DNA of 64,000 nucleotides from DATFQE01 sp963738205 (GTDB lineage: Bacteria; Actinomycetota; Thermoleophilia; Gaiellales; Gaiellaceae). Below, piece by piece: positions 34,271-42,939 of the stretch; the stretch's first letter is position 1; every line of letters starts with the position of its first letter. The stretch spans positions 1,116,001 through 1,180,000 of the forward strand of contig CAVTVQ010000007.1 in assembly GCA_963738205.1 (NCBI GenBank), in the 5' to 3' direction. The notes beneath the pieces were generated by a model. That model was not told the origin of the DNA and did no database searches. It was given only the letters and a program-made list of their open reading frames with translations. Both the position numbers and the translations under genes were made by a program.

Positions 34271-34295
34271 TGTCCGGGGGTCAGACCCCCGGACA
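34271..34295. repeat. Perfect 12-bp-arm palindrome (REP-like hairpin)
   Basis: TGTCCGGGGGTC, one A, then GACCCCCGGACA make a perfect dyad. It lies in the 560-nt gene-less gap 34194-34754 between the methyltransferase start and the SDR stop. The sequence resembles widely dispersed REP-like palindromes associated with Y1 transposases, and could be a transcription terminator or a mobile palindrome. I see nothing else in that gap. Confidence 0.65.
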
Positions 34296-34754
34296 TCGCT
34301 CAAAGCGACGCGTCTGCGAAGAACAATGACCCGGGGTAGGAGCTTGCTCCTGCGTCGGTGCAGCTGCGGCTCTGGCGCCGCTCCGAATCGACCGTCACAG
34401 CCACGCCCGTGCCACGGCGACCCCAGTCCCGGAAAGTGCGCAGCACTTTTCGCGAAACGCAGAACGCCCAAGCGGGGCCGCCGCCTGGCCCCGCTTGAAC
34501 GCCTCCGAAGAGAACCGCAGTGAAGTTGTGCTGAGACCACACCGCATCGCGGTCTCGCTTCGGGATCAGCCCGCGCCGCATCGGGGCCTTTCCCTCTTCG
34601 AGTCGGCCCCCGCCGCACCGGGGCCGTGCTCTGTAGTTCCAATATGGCCGCTGCCACACCGCTTGATCCATCACCCTTTCCGGGTTGACGGAGTTGCTTC
34701 ACTAATCACTTCACGCGCCGGGCTAATAAGCCGTTTTGCAGGCAGTTCGTGCTC

Positions 34755-35510
34755 TCAGTCGGGGTGAATGACCCGACCTTCCATCCCGCCGGCAACCGTG
34801 ATGACCTGTCCGGTGACATGGCCTGAGAGCTCGTCCGAGGCCAGGACGACGACCTGGTTGGCGACGTCCTCGGGCCGAGCCACCTTGCGCAGAGGCATCG
34901 TGCGCGTCACGCGGCGCACCAGCTCGGGATCGTCGAGCTCGGCGCGGGTCATCGGCGAGGCGGTCCAGCCCGGGCAGACGGCGTTCACGCGTCCGCGCGG
35001 GGCGATCCGCACGACCTCGTTCTTGAGGCTGAGCAGCAGGCCGCCGACGATCGCGGACTTGGCAGCGGCGTAGTCCGCGTGGCCTGCCTCCCCGACGAGC
35101 CCCGCGGTGGAGCCGACGAGGACGAGGCTGCCGTGGCCGCTCTCCGCGACCTGGCGCAGGAAGCCGCGCGCGGTGAGGAACGTGATCGTCAGGTTCGCGC
35201 GGAGCGTGCCCTCCCAGCGCTCGAGCGGCAGCTCCCAGACCGGGACGTCCTCGCTCGGCCACACGCCGGCGACCGCGGCACACACGTCGAGCGCGCCGGC
35301 CTCGGCGAACATGCGCTCGACCTCGTCCTCACGCGTCAGGTCGGCCTGGAGGAGCTGAGCGCCGCCGACCGCCTCCGCACGCTCGCGTCCGCGGTTGTAG
35401 TGCACGAGCACCTCGGCGCCCTCGGCCGCGAACGCTCGCGCACAGGCTGCGCCGATGCCCCCGGAGGCGCCGGTCACGAGCACACGCTTGCCGGCGAGCC
35501 CCGTCTCCAC
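34755..35510 (-). CDS. Short-chain dehydrogenase/reductase
   Basis: 251 residues of classical SDR. It has the cofactor motif TGASGGIGAACARAF (14-28), the catalytic Ser in LVLVGSTAGLVGEAG, the catalytic YAAAK, and a C-terminal VTGQVITVAGGMEG. NAD(P)-dependent alcohol/ketone chemistry; the substrate is not predictable, although the sequence resembles FabG-like 3-oxoacyl reductases. The GTG start at 35510 is divergent from the ABC exporter genes (31 nt between). Confidence 0.9.
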   Translation of the reverse strand: METGLAGKRVLVTGASGGIGAACARAFAAEGAEVLVHYNRGRERAEAVGGAQLLQADLTREDEVERMFAEAGALDVCAAVAGVWPSEDVPVWELPLERWEGTLRANLTITFLTARGFLRQVAESGHGSLVLVGSTAGLVGEAGHADYAAAKSAIVGGLLLSLKNEVVRIAPRGRVNAVCPGWTASPMTRAELDDPELVRRVTRTMPLRKVARPEDVANQVVVLASDELSGHVTGQVITVAGGMEGRVIHPD

Positions 35511-35541
35511 GCGTGGAGGCTAACCCCTCTACGATGGCCCG

Positions 35542-36450
35542 ATGGCGGCCGCGCCGGCGATCGAGGCGACCGGCCTCTCGAAGACGTACGGAAGCGGCGT
35601 CCGCGCGCTCGCGGGGCTGGACCTTCGGGTCGAGCGCGGTGAGGTGTTCGGCTTTCTCGGCCCCAACGGCGCCGGCAAGAGCACGACGATCCGGCTGCTG
35701 CTCGGCCTGATCCGCCCGACCGAGGGGCGGGCCGCGATCCTCGGCCTGGACACGCGCGCCAACAGCGTAGAGGTCCGGCGCCGCGTCGGGTATGTCCCGG
35801 GCGATCTCCGCCTCTACGACCGCCTGACTGCGCGCGAGCAGCTCGACTCGCTCGCTCGCCTGCGCGGATCCGTCGAAGCAGAGCTGCGTGCGGCCCTCGT
35901 CGAGCGCTTCGGCCTGCCGCTCGACCGCCCCATCCACGAGCTGTCGCGGGGCAACAGGCAGAAGGTCGGGATCGTCCAGGCGTTCATGCACCGGCCCGAC
36001 GTCCTCGTGCTCGACGAGCCGACCTCCGGGCTCGATCCGCTCCTCCAGGGCGAGTTCCGGGCGCTCGTGCGCGAGACCACCGCGGAGGGCCGCACCGTGT
36101 TCCTGTCATCCCACACCCTCGACGAGGTGCAGGAGCTTGCCGACCGCGTCGCGATCATCCGCGCCGGACGGCTGATCGACGTGGACTCGGTCGCGTCACT
36201 CCGCGGGCGCTCGATCCGCCACGTGACGATCACCTTCGCCGAGCCTGTCGACCCGGCCCCGTTCGGCGGGCTCAGCGACGTGCGCGTCCAGTCCGCCGAG
36301 GGTGCGGTGCTGCGCCTCACCGTCCTCCCCGGCGCCATGGACGCGCTCGTCAAGGAGGTCGCGCGCCACCGGCTCGTGGACCTCCTCTCCGAGCCCGCCG
36401 ACCTCGAGGAGATCTTCCTGGAGCTCTACCGTGAGTCCGGGAACGGCTGA
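35542..36450 (+). CDS. ABC transporter ATP-binding protein
   Basis: 302 residues. Walker A GPNGAGKST, signature LSRGNRQKVGI, Walker B VLVLDEPTSGLDPLL and the H-loop SSHTLDEVQ are all present, with a C-terminal extension typical of ABC-2 exporters. It overlaps the permease start by 20 nt, so both form one exporter. Divergent from the SDR gene, with which it may share a promoter region. Confidence 0.95.
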   Translation: MAAAPAIEATGLSKTYGSGVRALAGLDLRVERGEVFGFLGPNGAGKSTTIRLLLGLIRPTEGRAAILGLDTRANSVEVRRRVGYVPGDLRLYDRLTAREQLDSLARLRGSVEAELRAALVERFGLPLDRPIHELSRGNRQKVGIVQAFMHRPDVLVLDEPTSGLDPLLQGEFRALVRETTAEGRTVFLSSHTLDEVQELADRVAIIRAGRLIDVDSVASLRGRSIRHVTITFAEPVDPAPFGGLSDVRVQSAEGAVLRLTVLPGAMDALVKEVARHRLVDLLSEPADLEEIFLELYRESGNG

Positions 36451-37243
36451 GCTCTTCCGTCGCGGGGTTCGCGACAACGGCAGGAGCCTGCTTGCCTGGT
36501 GCGTCGGCGGCGCGGCGTACGTCGCGTTGATCTCCGCGATCTTCCCGTCGATCAAGGATTCGCCGGACCTCGACAAGCTGATCGAGAGCTATCCGGACGC
36601 GCTCAAGTCGCTGTTCGGTCTGTCGGGCAACGCGGATATCTCCTCGGGCGCCGGCTACATCGACGCCGAGCTGTTCAGCTTCATCCTGCCGTTGTTCGTA
36701 CTCGTGCTGGCGATCGGCGCCGGTGCCCGCACGCTGGCCGGCGAGGAGGAGAGCGGCCGGCTGGAGCTCGTCCTGGCCTATCCGATCCGCCGCCGGGACG
36801 CCGTGCTCGCGAAGGGCGCTGCCGTCGGCCTCGAGCTGGCCGGCTTCTGCGCGGTGACCTTCGCTGCGCTGGCTGTCGCGAGCCTCCTCTTCGGGATGGA
36901 CTTGCCGTACGGGCGACTGGCGGGCGGCGTCGCCGGGCTCGGACTGCTCGGTCTCCTGCACGGCTGGATCGCGATCGCAGTCGGTGGCGCGGTGCCGAGC
37001 CGAGCGGTCGCGATCGGCGTCTCGGCGGCGCTCGCGGCCGGCTCGTACCTCGTCGCGGGCCTGCACGACCTGGCCGGGTGGCTCGACCCGTTCCGTTTCG
37101 TCTCGAGCTTCTGGTGGGTCGGGCAAGCGCCGCTCCAGCAAGGAGTGCACCCCTGGCGGCTGCTGCTGGTCGCCGCTGCCGCCCTGATCGTGCTGGGCGT
37201 CGGCGCGCTGCTGATCGAGCGGCGCGATCTGACCACTCCCTGA
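36431..37243 (+). CDS. ABC-2 family permease
   Basis: 270 residues with six helices. GEEESGRLELVLAYPIRRRDAVLAKGAAV (about residues 100-128) is the conserved cytoplasmic segment of ABC-2 permeases. The GTG at 36431 lies inside the ATPase gene, signalling translational coupling. This kind of exporter is often annotated for antibiotics or lipids, but the substrate is unknown here. Confidence 0.9.
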   Translation: MSPGTAELFRRGVRDNGRSLLAWCVGGAAYVALISAIFPSIKDSPDLDKLIESYPDALKSLFGLSGNADISSGAGYIDAELFSFILPLFVLVLAIGAGARTLAGEEESGRLELVLAYPIRRRDAVLAKGAAVGLELAGFCAVTFAALAVASLLFGMDLPYGRLAGGVAGLGLLGLLHGWIAIAVGGAVPSRAVAIGVSAALAAGSYLVAGLHDLAGWLDPFRFVSSFWWVGQAPLQQGVHPWRLLLVAAAALIVLGVGALLIERRDLTTP

Positions 37244-37294
37244 ACTCTGGGTCGAGGACGCGCCTCTGCGCGGGATCGGGTAGAAAACCGCGAC

Positions 37295-38105
37295 GTGCGC
37301 GTCCACATCATCAGCGACATGGAAGGCGTCTCCGGGATCGTCAAGTGGGAGCAGGTCACGGGCGGCGACCCGATGTACGAGGAGGCGCGCAAGCTCTATA
37401 CCGAGGAGATCAACGCTGCCGTCCGGGGCGCCAAGGCGGCCGGCGCCGACGAGATCCTCGTCATGGACCACCACGGGGCCGGCAAGGGCTGGAGCTTCAA
37501 CTCCCTGATCCCGGAGTTGCTCGACCCGGCCTGCGAGTGGGTCGTGCAGTCCGAGTGGACGGAGTACACCGAGTTCCTCGAGCAGGGCTGCGATGCGTGC
37601 CTACTGATCGCGATGCACGCACGCGCGGGCACGACGGACGGCGTGATGAACCACACCGTCTCCGGACAGGCCTGGCGCAACCTCTGGTTCAACGGGACAC
37701 TCGTCGGCGAGACCGGGATCAACGCCGCGCTCTGCGGCCAGTGGGACTGCCCGGTCGTGCTCGTCACCGGCGACGAGGCCACCTGCCGCGAGGCGACCGA
37801 CCTGCTCGGCGCCGGGTCTCACGACCGTCGCTGTCAAGAAGGGGATCGGCCGCTACAGCGCGCGCCAGATCCCACCGCCTCGCGCACGCGAGCTGATCGA
37901 AGCGGGTGCGCGCAAGGCGCTCTCGGATCTGACCGCGGTGCAGCCGTACGACCCCGGGCGCCCGTGCGAGATCCGCGTCGAGATCACCACCACCGACCGC
38001 GTCGACGAGTTCCGGCACAAGGAAGGGCTCGAGATCGCGGAGCCGCTGACCGTCGTCTCGCGCGCGGACGACTGGTGGACGGCCTGGTCGCGCCTGTACT
38101 TCTAG
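37295..38105 (+). CDS. M55-family D-aminopeptidase (one frameshift)
   Basis: The start VHIISDMEGVSGIVKWEQV, DHHGAGKGWSFNSL, MHARAGTTDGVMNHTVSG and VTGDEATCREA match DppA-type zinc D-aminopeptidases, which form decameric rings and hydrolyse D-Ala dipeptides. After DLLGAG the frame breaks near 37815 at a run of G. Removing one G restores LTTVAVKKGIGRYSARQ and a normal end WWTAWSRLYF at the TAG of 38105. The damage is therefore a homopolymer-type shift, probably a sequence error. Confidence 0.8.
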
Positions 38106-38117
38106 TCCATTTCGCAC

Positions 38118-38326
38118 ATGGGATTGCGAGAGCTGTTCAGGAGGATCCCGGGCATCGGCTCCCTTCAGCGCGGCGACCAGACGAGCGCATCCGAGCGTCG
38201 TCGAGAACGCGGATGCTTGGGCGGCCGCCCAGGGCAGCGACTTCGACCGCATGTCCGGCGGCGAAGGGCACGGCAGCATCCCGCCCAACTACGTAAGTCG
38301 TCGACGAGGGTCGACCCCGCAAATAG
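38118..38326 (+). pseudogene. Small conserved-looking protein interrupted by frameshifts
   Basis: GLRELFRRIPGIG begins at the ATG of 38118. Then ENADAWAAAQGSDFDRMSGG and GSIPPNYV occur in another frame, and VVDEGRPRK with a TAG at 38324 in a third. Joined, they give a small acidic protein of about 69 residues with a PPNYV..DEGRP tail. Two one-base changes are needed, so this is a decayed gene or a sequence with errors. Function unknown. Confidence 0.4.
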
Positions 38327-38459
38327 CACGCATAAGGGCTTTTCTCAGCTACTGTGAGTGCACGGACGGCACTGGGTCGTCCCGTGAGATTGAGCTTCTC
38401 GTTCTCCTCCGTGGGCCCGAGCAGTTGATCTCGAGCCCAAAAACCAAGGAGTAGAGAAC

Positions 38460-39632
<1,173 letters not shown>

Positions 39633-39680
39633 TCGAGCCCGGTGGCCGTAAATCGGCGCCGGGAGTGCGATTATTGAGGC

Positions 39681-40250
39681 GTGGACCAAGAGCTCACTGA
39701 TTCCGAGCTCGTCGCCGGATGCCGCGAGGGCGACGACGAGTGCTGGCGCGCGCTGGTCGAGCGTTACTCGCGTTACGTCTACGCGATCTCGGTCCAGGCG
39801 TTCCGGCTCGGAGAGCAGGACGCCGACGACGTCTTCCAGGAGGTGTTCGCGCGGGCCTACGAGCATCTCGGCCGGCTGCGTGACGACTCGGCCCTGAGGC
39901 CCTGGCTCGCCCAGCTGACGCGGAGGCTCTGCATCGACACGCTGCGGAGCGCCTCGCGGGAGCGGCCCGCCGGCGAGGCGTTGGAGCCGGAGGGCGCTGA
40001 CGACACGATCGAGCAGCTCGACGAGGCGCTCGCCGTGCACGAGGCGATGCGCACGCTGCCCGAGCATTGCGCCGAGATCCTCGACCGCTTCTTCAGCCGC
40101 GACGAGAGCTATCGCACGATCGGCGAGGCGCTGGAGCTTCCGTCGGGAACCGTGGCGAGCCGTATCTCCCGCTGCCTGATCCGTTTGCGCGGCGAATTGG
40201 AGGGCGCGGGAAGAAACCCGGCGGCCGCGCAGTCTGGTGGTTGGCGATGA
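39681..40250 (+). CDS. ECF-like RNA polymerase sigma factor
   Basis: 189 residues. Region 2 has LVERYSRYVYAISVQAFRLGEQDADDVFQEVFARAYEHL, and region 4 has LPEHCAEILDRFFSRDESYRTIGEALELPSGTVASRISRCLIRLR. It is a group 4-like sigma factor. It overlaps by ATGA the next small gene, which in such operons often encodes an anti-sigma factor or modulator. It starts a coupled operon that also holds a subtilase and a GAF protein. Confidence 0.9.
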   Translation: MDQELTDSELVAGCREGDDECWRALVERYSRYVYAISVQAFRLGEQDADDVFQEVFARAYEHLGRLRDDSALRPWLAQLTRRLCIDTLRSASRERPAGEALEPEGADDTIEQLDEALAVHEAMRTLPEHCAEILDRFFSRDESYRTIGEALELPSGTVASRISRCLIRLRGELEGAGRNPAAAQSGGWR

Positions 40251-40501
40251 AGACGCACGATGAAGAGCGAATCGCGGATCTCCTCCGGTTGCTGCGGCCG
40301 GCGCCGGAGGCCTGGGTGCGGGCCGCCCAGGAGCTTCCCTTTGCCCTACGCGGCCTCGACGACATCGTCGAGCGGGCACGGGCCGACGACCAGTTTCGTC
40401 GTGCGCTCATCGCTGATCTGGAGGCGGCGTTGGCGTCCAAGGGGTACGAGCCCGATCCACAGCTCGTGGACGCCGTGCGTCGTCGCCTCGACTCGAAGTA
40501 G
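40247..40501 (+). CDS. Small protein coupled to the sigma factor
   Basis: 84 residues with LLRLLRPAPEAWVRAAQELP, FALRGLDDIVERARADDQF and YEPDPQLVDAVRRRLDSK. It is soluble, helical and lacks a zinc-binding HxxxCxxC motif, so it is not a classical ZAS anti-sigma factor. The ATGA overlap with the sigma gene suggests it modulates that factor. No family is recognised. Confidence 0.7.
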   Translation: MKTHDEERIADLLRLLRPAPEAWVRAAQELPFALRGLDDIVERARADDQFRRALIADLEAALASKGYEPDPQLVDAVRRRLDSK

Positions 40502-40523
40502 CGCCGCGCGCCACAATCCCTGT

Positions 40524-41117
40524 GTGGTGCCCGCTGACGACATCCTCGGCTCGTCGCTTGAAGACGTGCTCGCGCACATCGCCTCCGAGGTGCCCTCGCC
40601 TGCGGGCGGGTCGGCCGCGGCAATCGCCGTCGCGCTCGGCGCGGGGCTGACAGCCATGTGCGCTCGCAACTCACGCGACGCCTGGCCCGAGGCGCGTGGT
40701 GCGACCGCCCAGGCCGAAGCACTGCGGTCTCGGATCGAGCCGCTCGCCCAAGCCGACGCTGACGCGTACGAGACGGCGCTTGCTGCCTTCCGGCTGCCCG
40801 AGCTGCTCGAGCCCGAGGTTCGGAATGCCACGCTCGGCGTCGCGCTGGAGCGCGCGGCGGCGATTCCGCTCGCGATCGCGGAGGTCGGGGCCGACGTCGC
40901 CGACCTCGCCGCCGACCTCGCGCAGAACGGCAACCCGGAGGTGCGCGGCGACGCGGTCGCAGGTGCCTTGCTGGCCGAGGCCGGGACGCGCGCCGCAGCG
41001 CACCTCGTGCGCATCAACCTCGGCGCAGCACCGGACGACCTGCGCATCACGCGCGCCACGATGGACGCCGACGCCGCGGCGCGAGCCGCGCGCCGCGCGC
41101 TGGAGGGGACCGATTGA
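40524..41117 (+). CDS. Cyclodeaminase/cyclohydrolase family protein (FTCD-C)
   Basis: 197 residues, all helical. SSLEDVLAHIASEVPSPAGGSAAAIAVALGAGLTAMCA at the N-terminus and DLAQNGNPEVRGDAVAGALLAEAGTRAAAHLVRINL at the C-terminus match formiminotetrahydrofolate cyclodeaminase (FchA). The family deaminates formimino-THF, but many stand-alone members are uncharacterised. Two consecutive GTG codons (40524, 40527) are possible starts. It overlaps the subtilase gene by TTGA. Confidence 0.85.
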   Translation: MVPADDILGSSLEDVLAHIASEVPSPAGGSAAAIAVALGAGLTAMCARNSRDAWPEARGATAQAEALRSRIEPLAQADADAYETALAAFRLPELLEPEVRNATLGVALERAAAIPLAIAEVGADVADLAADLAQNGNPEVRGDAVAGALLAEAGTRAAAHLVRINLGAAPDDLRITRATMDADAAARAARRALEGTD

Positions 41118-41935
41118 GCAGCAGGCCGCTTCCGGCCTGGAGCCTGCCGGCGGGCCGCGCCGACGACCTGCAGCTGCCCGATCAATGGCCGGCGCAGCTG
41201 ACCCGCGAGTGGGCGTGGGGCGAGTCCGCCGGCGAGGACGTCCGCGTCTGCATCCTCGACAGCGGCGTCGAGGGCGGGCACCCGCTCGTCGGCGACGTGG
41301 ACGAGGCGGTCGCGGTCTCGGTGGGCGAGGACGACCAGGTGGAGGTGCGCGAGGACGAGGAAGGCGACCTGTGCGGCCATGGGACCGCGTGCGCCGGGAT
41401 CGTCCGCTCGCTCGCGCCGGGGTGCAGGATCTCGAGCGTCCGTGTGCTGGGCGCCGGCTTCACCGGCAGCGGGCCCGCGCTCCTAGGCGGCCTGCGCTGG
41501 GCGGTCGAGCAGGGGTTCGACGTGATCAACATGAGCCTGTCGACGACGAAGCGCCAGTTCGCAGGCATCCTCCACGAGCTCGCCGACGCGGCCTACTTCC
41601 GTCGCACCGTGCTCGTCGCCTCGGCGCACAACATGCCCGTCGAGAGCTATCCGTGGCGCTTCTCCTCCGTGATCTCGGTCGGCAGCCACGAGGAGAGCGA
41701 TCCGCTGGCCTACTACTACAACCCCAACCCGCCGGTCGAGTTCTTCGCGCGCGGCGTCGACGTGGAGGTGGCGTGGCTGGACGGTGGGACGATCCGCTGT
41801 ACGGGCAACAGCTTCGCGACGCCGCACATGACCGGGATCTGCGCTCTCGTCCTGGGCAAGCACCGCGAGCTGACGCCGTTCCAGCTGAAGAGCGTGCTCT
41901 ACCTGACGTCGGGCAACGTGGGCGGAGGACGATGA
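41114..41935 (+). CDS. Subtilisin-like (S8) serine protease, no signal peptide
   Basis: 273 residues with the catalytic triad Asp49 (CILDSGVEG), His89 (GHGTACAG) and Ser233 (GNSFATPHMTG), and NMSLSTTKRQF. Neither a signal peptide nor a propeptide is visible; it begins SSRPLPAWSLPAGR and would be cytoplasmic. Its coupling to a sigma factor, a cyclodeaminase-like protein and a GAF protein is unusual and suggests intracellular proteolytic signalling. The TTG start overlaps the previous stop. Confidence 0.88.
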   Translation: MSSRPLPAWSLPAGRADDLQLPDQWPAQLTREWAWGESAGEDVRVCILDSGVEGGHPLVGDVDEAVAVSVGEDDQVEVREDEEGDLCGHGTACAGIVRSLAPGCRISSVRVLGAGFTGSGPALLGGLRWAVEQGFDVINMSLSTTKRQFAGILHELADAAYFRRTVLVASAHNMPVESYPWRFSSVISVGSHEESDPLAYYYNPNPPVEFFARGVDVEVAWLDGGTIRCTGNSFATPHMTGICALVLGKHRELTPFQLKSVLYLTSGNVGGGR

Positions 41936-42561
41936 GCGACGACCTGCGGGCCGCGGTCGCCGCGGGAGTGCTCGGCGCGGAGGAGGAGCACCGCGCGCTG
42001 CTGCAGTCGGTCGTCGAGGTGGCGCGTGCCATCTTCGCCGCCAAGGCGTCCTCGGTGTTCCTGCTGGACGAGGCGGCCGACGAGCTCGTGTTCGAGGCGG
42101 TCTCGGGCGAAGGCGCGGAATCGCTGATCGGGCAGCGCATCCCCGCGAGCACCGGAGTCGCCGGCTGGGTGCTGGTCACCCGGCAGCCGCTCGTCGTCGA
42201 GGACGTCGGCAACGATCCGCGCTTCGCCCGCGAGGTCGCCGAGAGCACGGGCTACGTCCCGCAAGGACTGATGTGCGTGCCGCTGCTGCACGACGAGAAG
42301 TCGCTCGGCGTCCTCAACGTGCTCGATCGCGCCACCCAGTTCACGCTCGAGGAGATGGAGCTGCTCGGGCTGTTCGCGAACCAGGCCGCGATCGCGCTCG
42401 ACCTGCTCCAGCGCGCCCGGCGCGCGCAGGCGGTGCTCGCCGAGGCGGGCGACGACGCCGAGGCGCTCGCGCGCGTGGCCGCGCTGCTCGAGGGAGACCG
42501 CGGCGACGCCGGCCGCCGCCTGCTCGGAGCGCTCGAGCAACTGCTGGCCGCGGACCGCTAG
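41932..42561 (+). CDS. GAF-domain protein
   Basis: 209 residues. The GAF domain (about 20-165) contains AKASSVFLLDEAADELVFEAV, IPASTGVAGWVLVTRQPLVVEDVGNDPRF and GLMCVPLLHDEKSLGVLNVLD, close to fhlA/cyclic-nucleotide-binding GAF domains. The C-terminal 45 residues are helical and may oligomerise. No output domain is present; it may regulate the protease coupled upstream (ATGA overlap). A strong hairpin follows. Confidence 0.9.
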   Translation: MSDDLRAAVAAGVLGAEEEHRALLQSVVEVARAIFAAKASSVFLLDEAADELVFEAVSGEGAESLIGQRIPASTGVAGWVLVTRQPLVVEDVGNDPRFAREVAESTGYVPQGLMCVPLLHDEKSLGVLNVLDRATQFTLEEMELLGLFANQAAIALDLLQRARRAQAVLAEAGDDAEALARVAALLEGDRGDAGRRLLGALEQLLAADR

Positions 42562-42567
42562 AACGAC

Positions 42568-42595
42568 GAAGGAGGCGGCCGCGGCCGCCTCCTTC
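42568..42595. terminator. Bidirectional hairpin terminator
   Basis: GAAGGAGGCGGCC and GCGGCCGCCTCCTTC form a perfect 28-nt palindrome. It sits 6 nt after the GAF gene and 22 nt before the end of the convergent repeat-protein gene. No T-run follows, as is common in high-GC actinobacteria. Confidence 0.75.
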
Positions 42596-42617
42596 GGAGC
42601 TCAGTAGTTCGGTCCGA

Positions 42618-42827
42618 CTAGTCCGCGCTCGGGCTGTCGGCGCTGGGGGTGTCGTTGAACATGTGGCCCTCGACGTCGGGGCCCTCGCCGGTGTCGTGAT
42701 CGGCGCTCGGGCTGTCGTTGCTCGGGCTGTCGTTGAACATATGCCCCTCGACGTCGTCGCTGTGCGCCTCGCGCTCGTCGCTGTGCGCCTCGCGCTCGTC
42801 GTTGAATGCCTCGCGCTCTTCGGCCAC
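42618..42827 (-). CDS. Small acidic repeat protein (EREAHSD and VEGHMFND repeats)
   Basis: 69 residues after an excellent ribosome site (AGGAGGAAGACC-GTG). The N-terminus holds three heptads (EREAFND, EREAHSD, EREAHSD). The rest contains two copies of a longer unit, DVEGHMFND-(S/T)PS-(N/A)DSPSAD, separated by HDTGEGP. At DNA level the heptads are a 21-nt tandem repeat. The protein is very acidic, lacks cysteine and should be disordered. I know VEGHM-like motifs only from uncharacterised small actinobacterial proteins. Possible roles, such as a peptide precursor or metal or surface binding, are guesses. Confidence 0.75.
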   Translation of the reverse strand: MAEEREAFNDEREAHSDEREAHSDDVEGHMFNDSPSNDSPSADHDTGEGPDVEGHMFNDTPSADSPSAD

Positions 42828-42939
42828 GGTCTTCCTCCTGTCGGATGTTTTGGGGCCGCGTTTCGCGGTCTCTGCTCACAAGACGTGCCTACCGGCACGA
42901 ATCTTCCCTCACGGCTTCAAAAAAGCAAAGGGCGCTGAC

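Noticed and set aside
34194..34330. Possible SAM or cobalamin riboswitch upstream of the methionine-synthesis gene
   Set aside because: No conserved SAM-I/SAM-II or B12-box sequence was seen; only the 25-nt palindrome is present.
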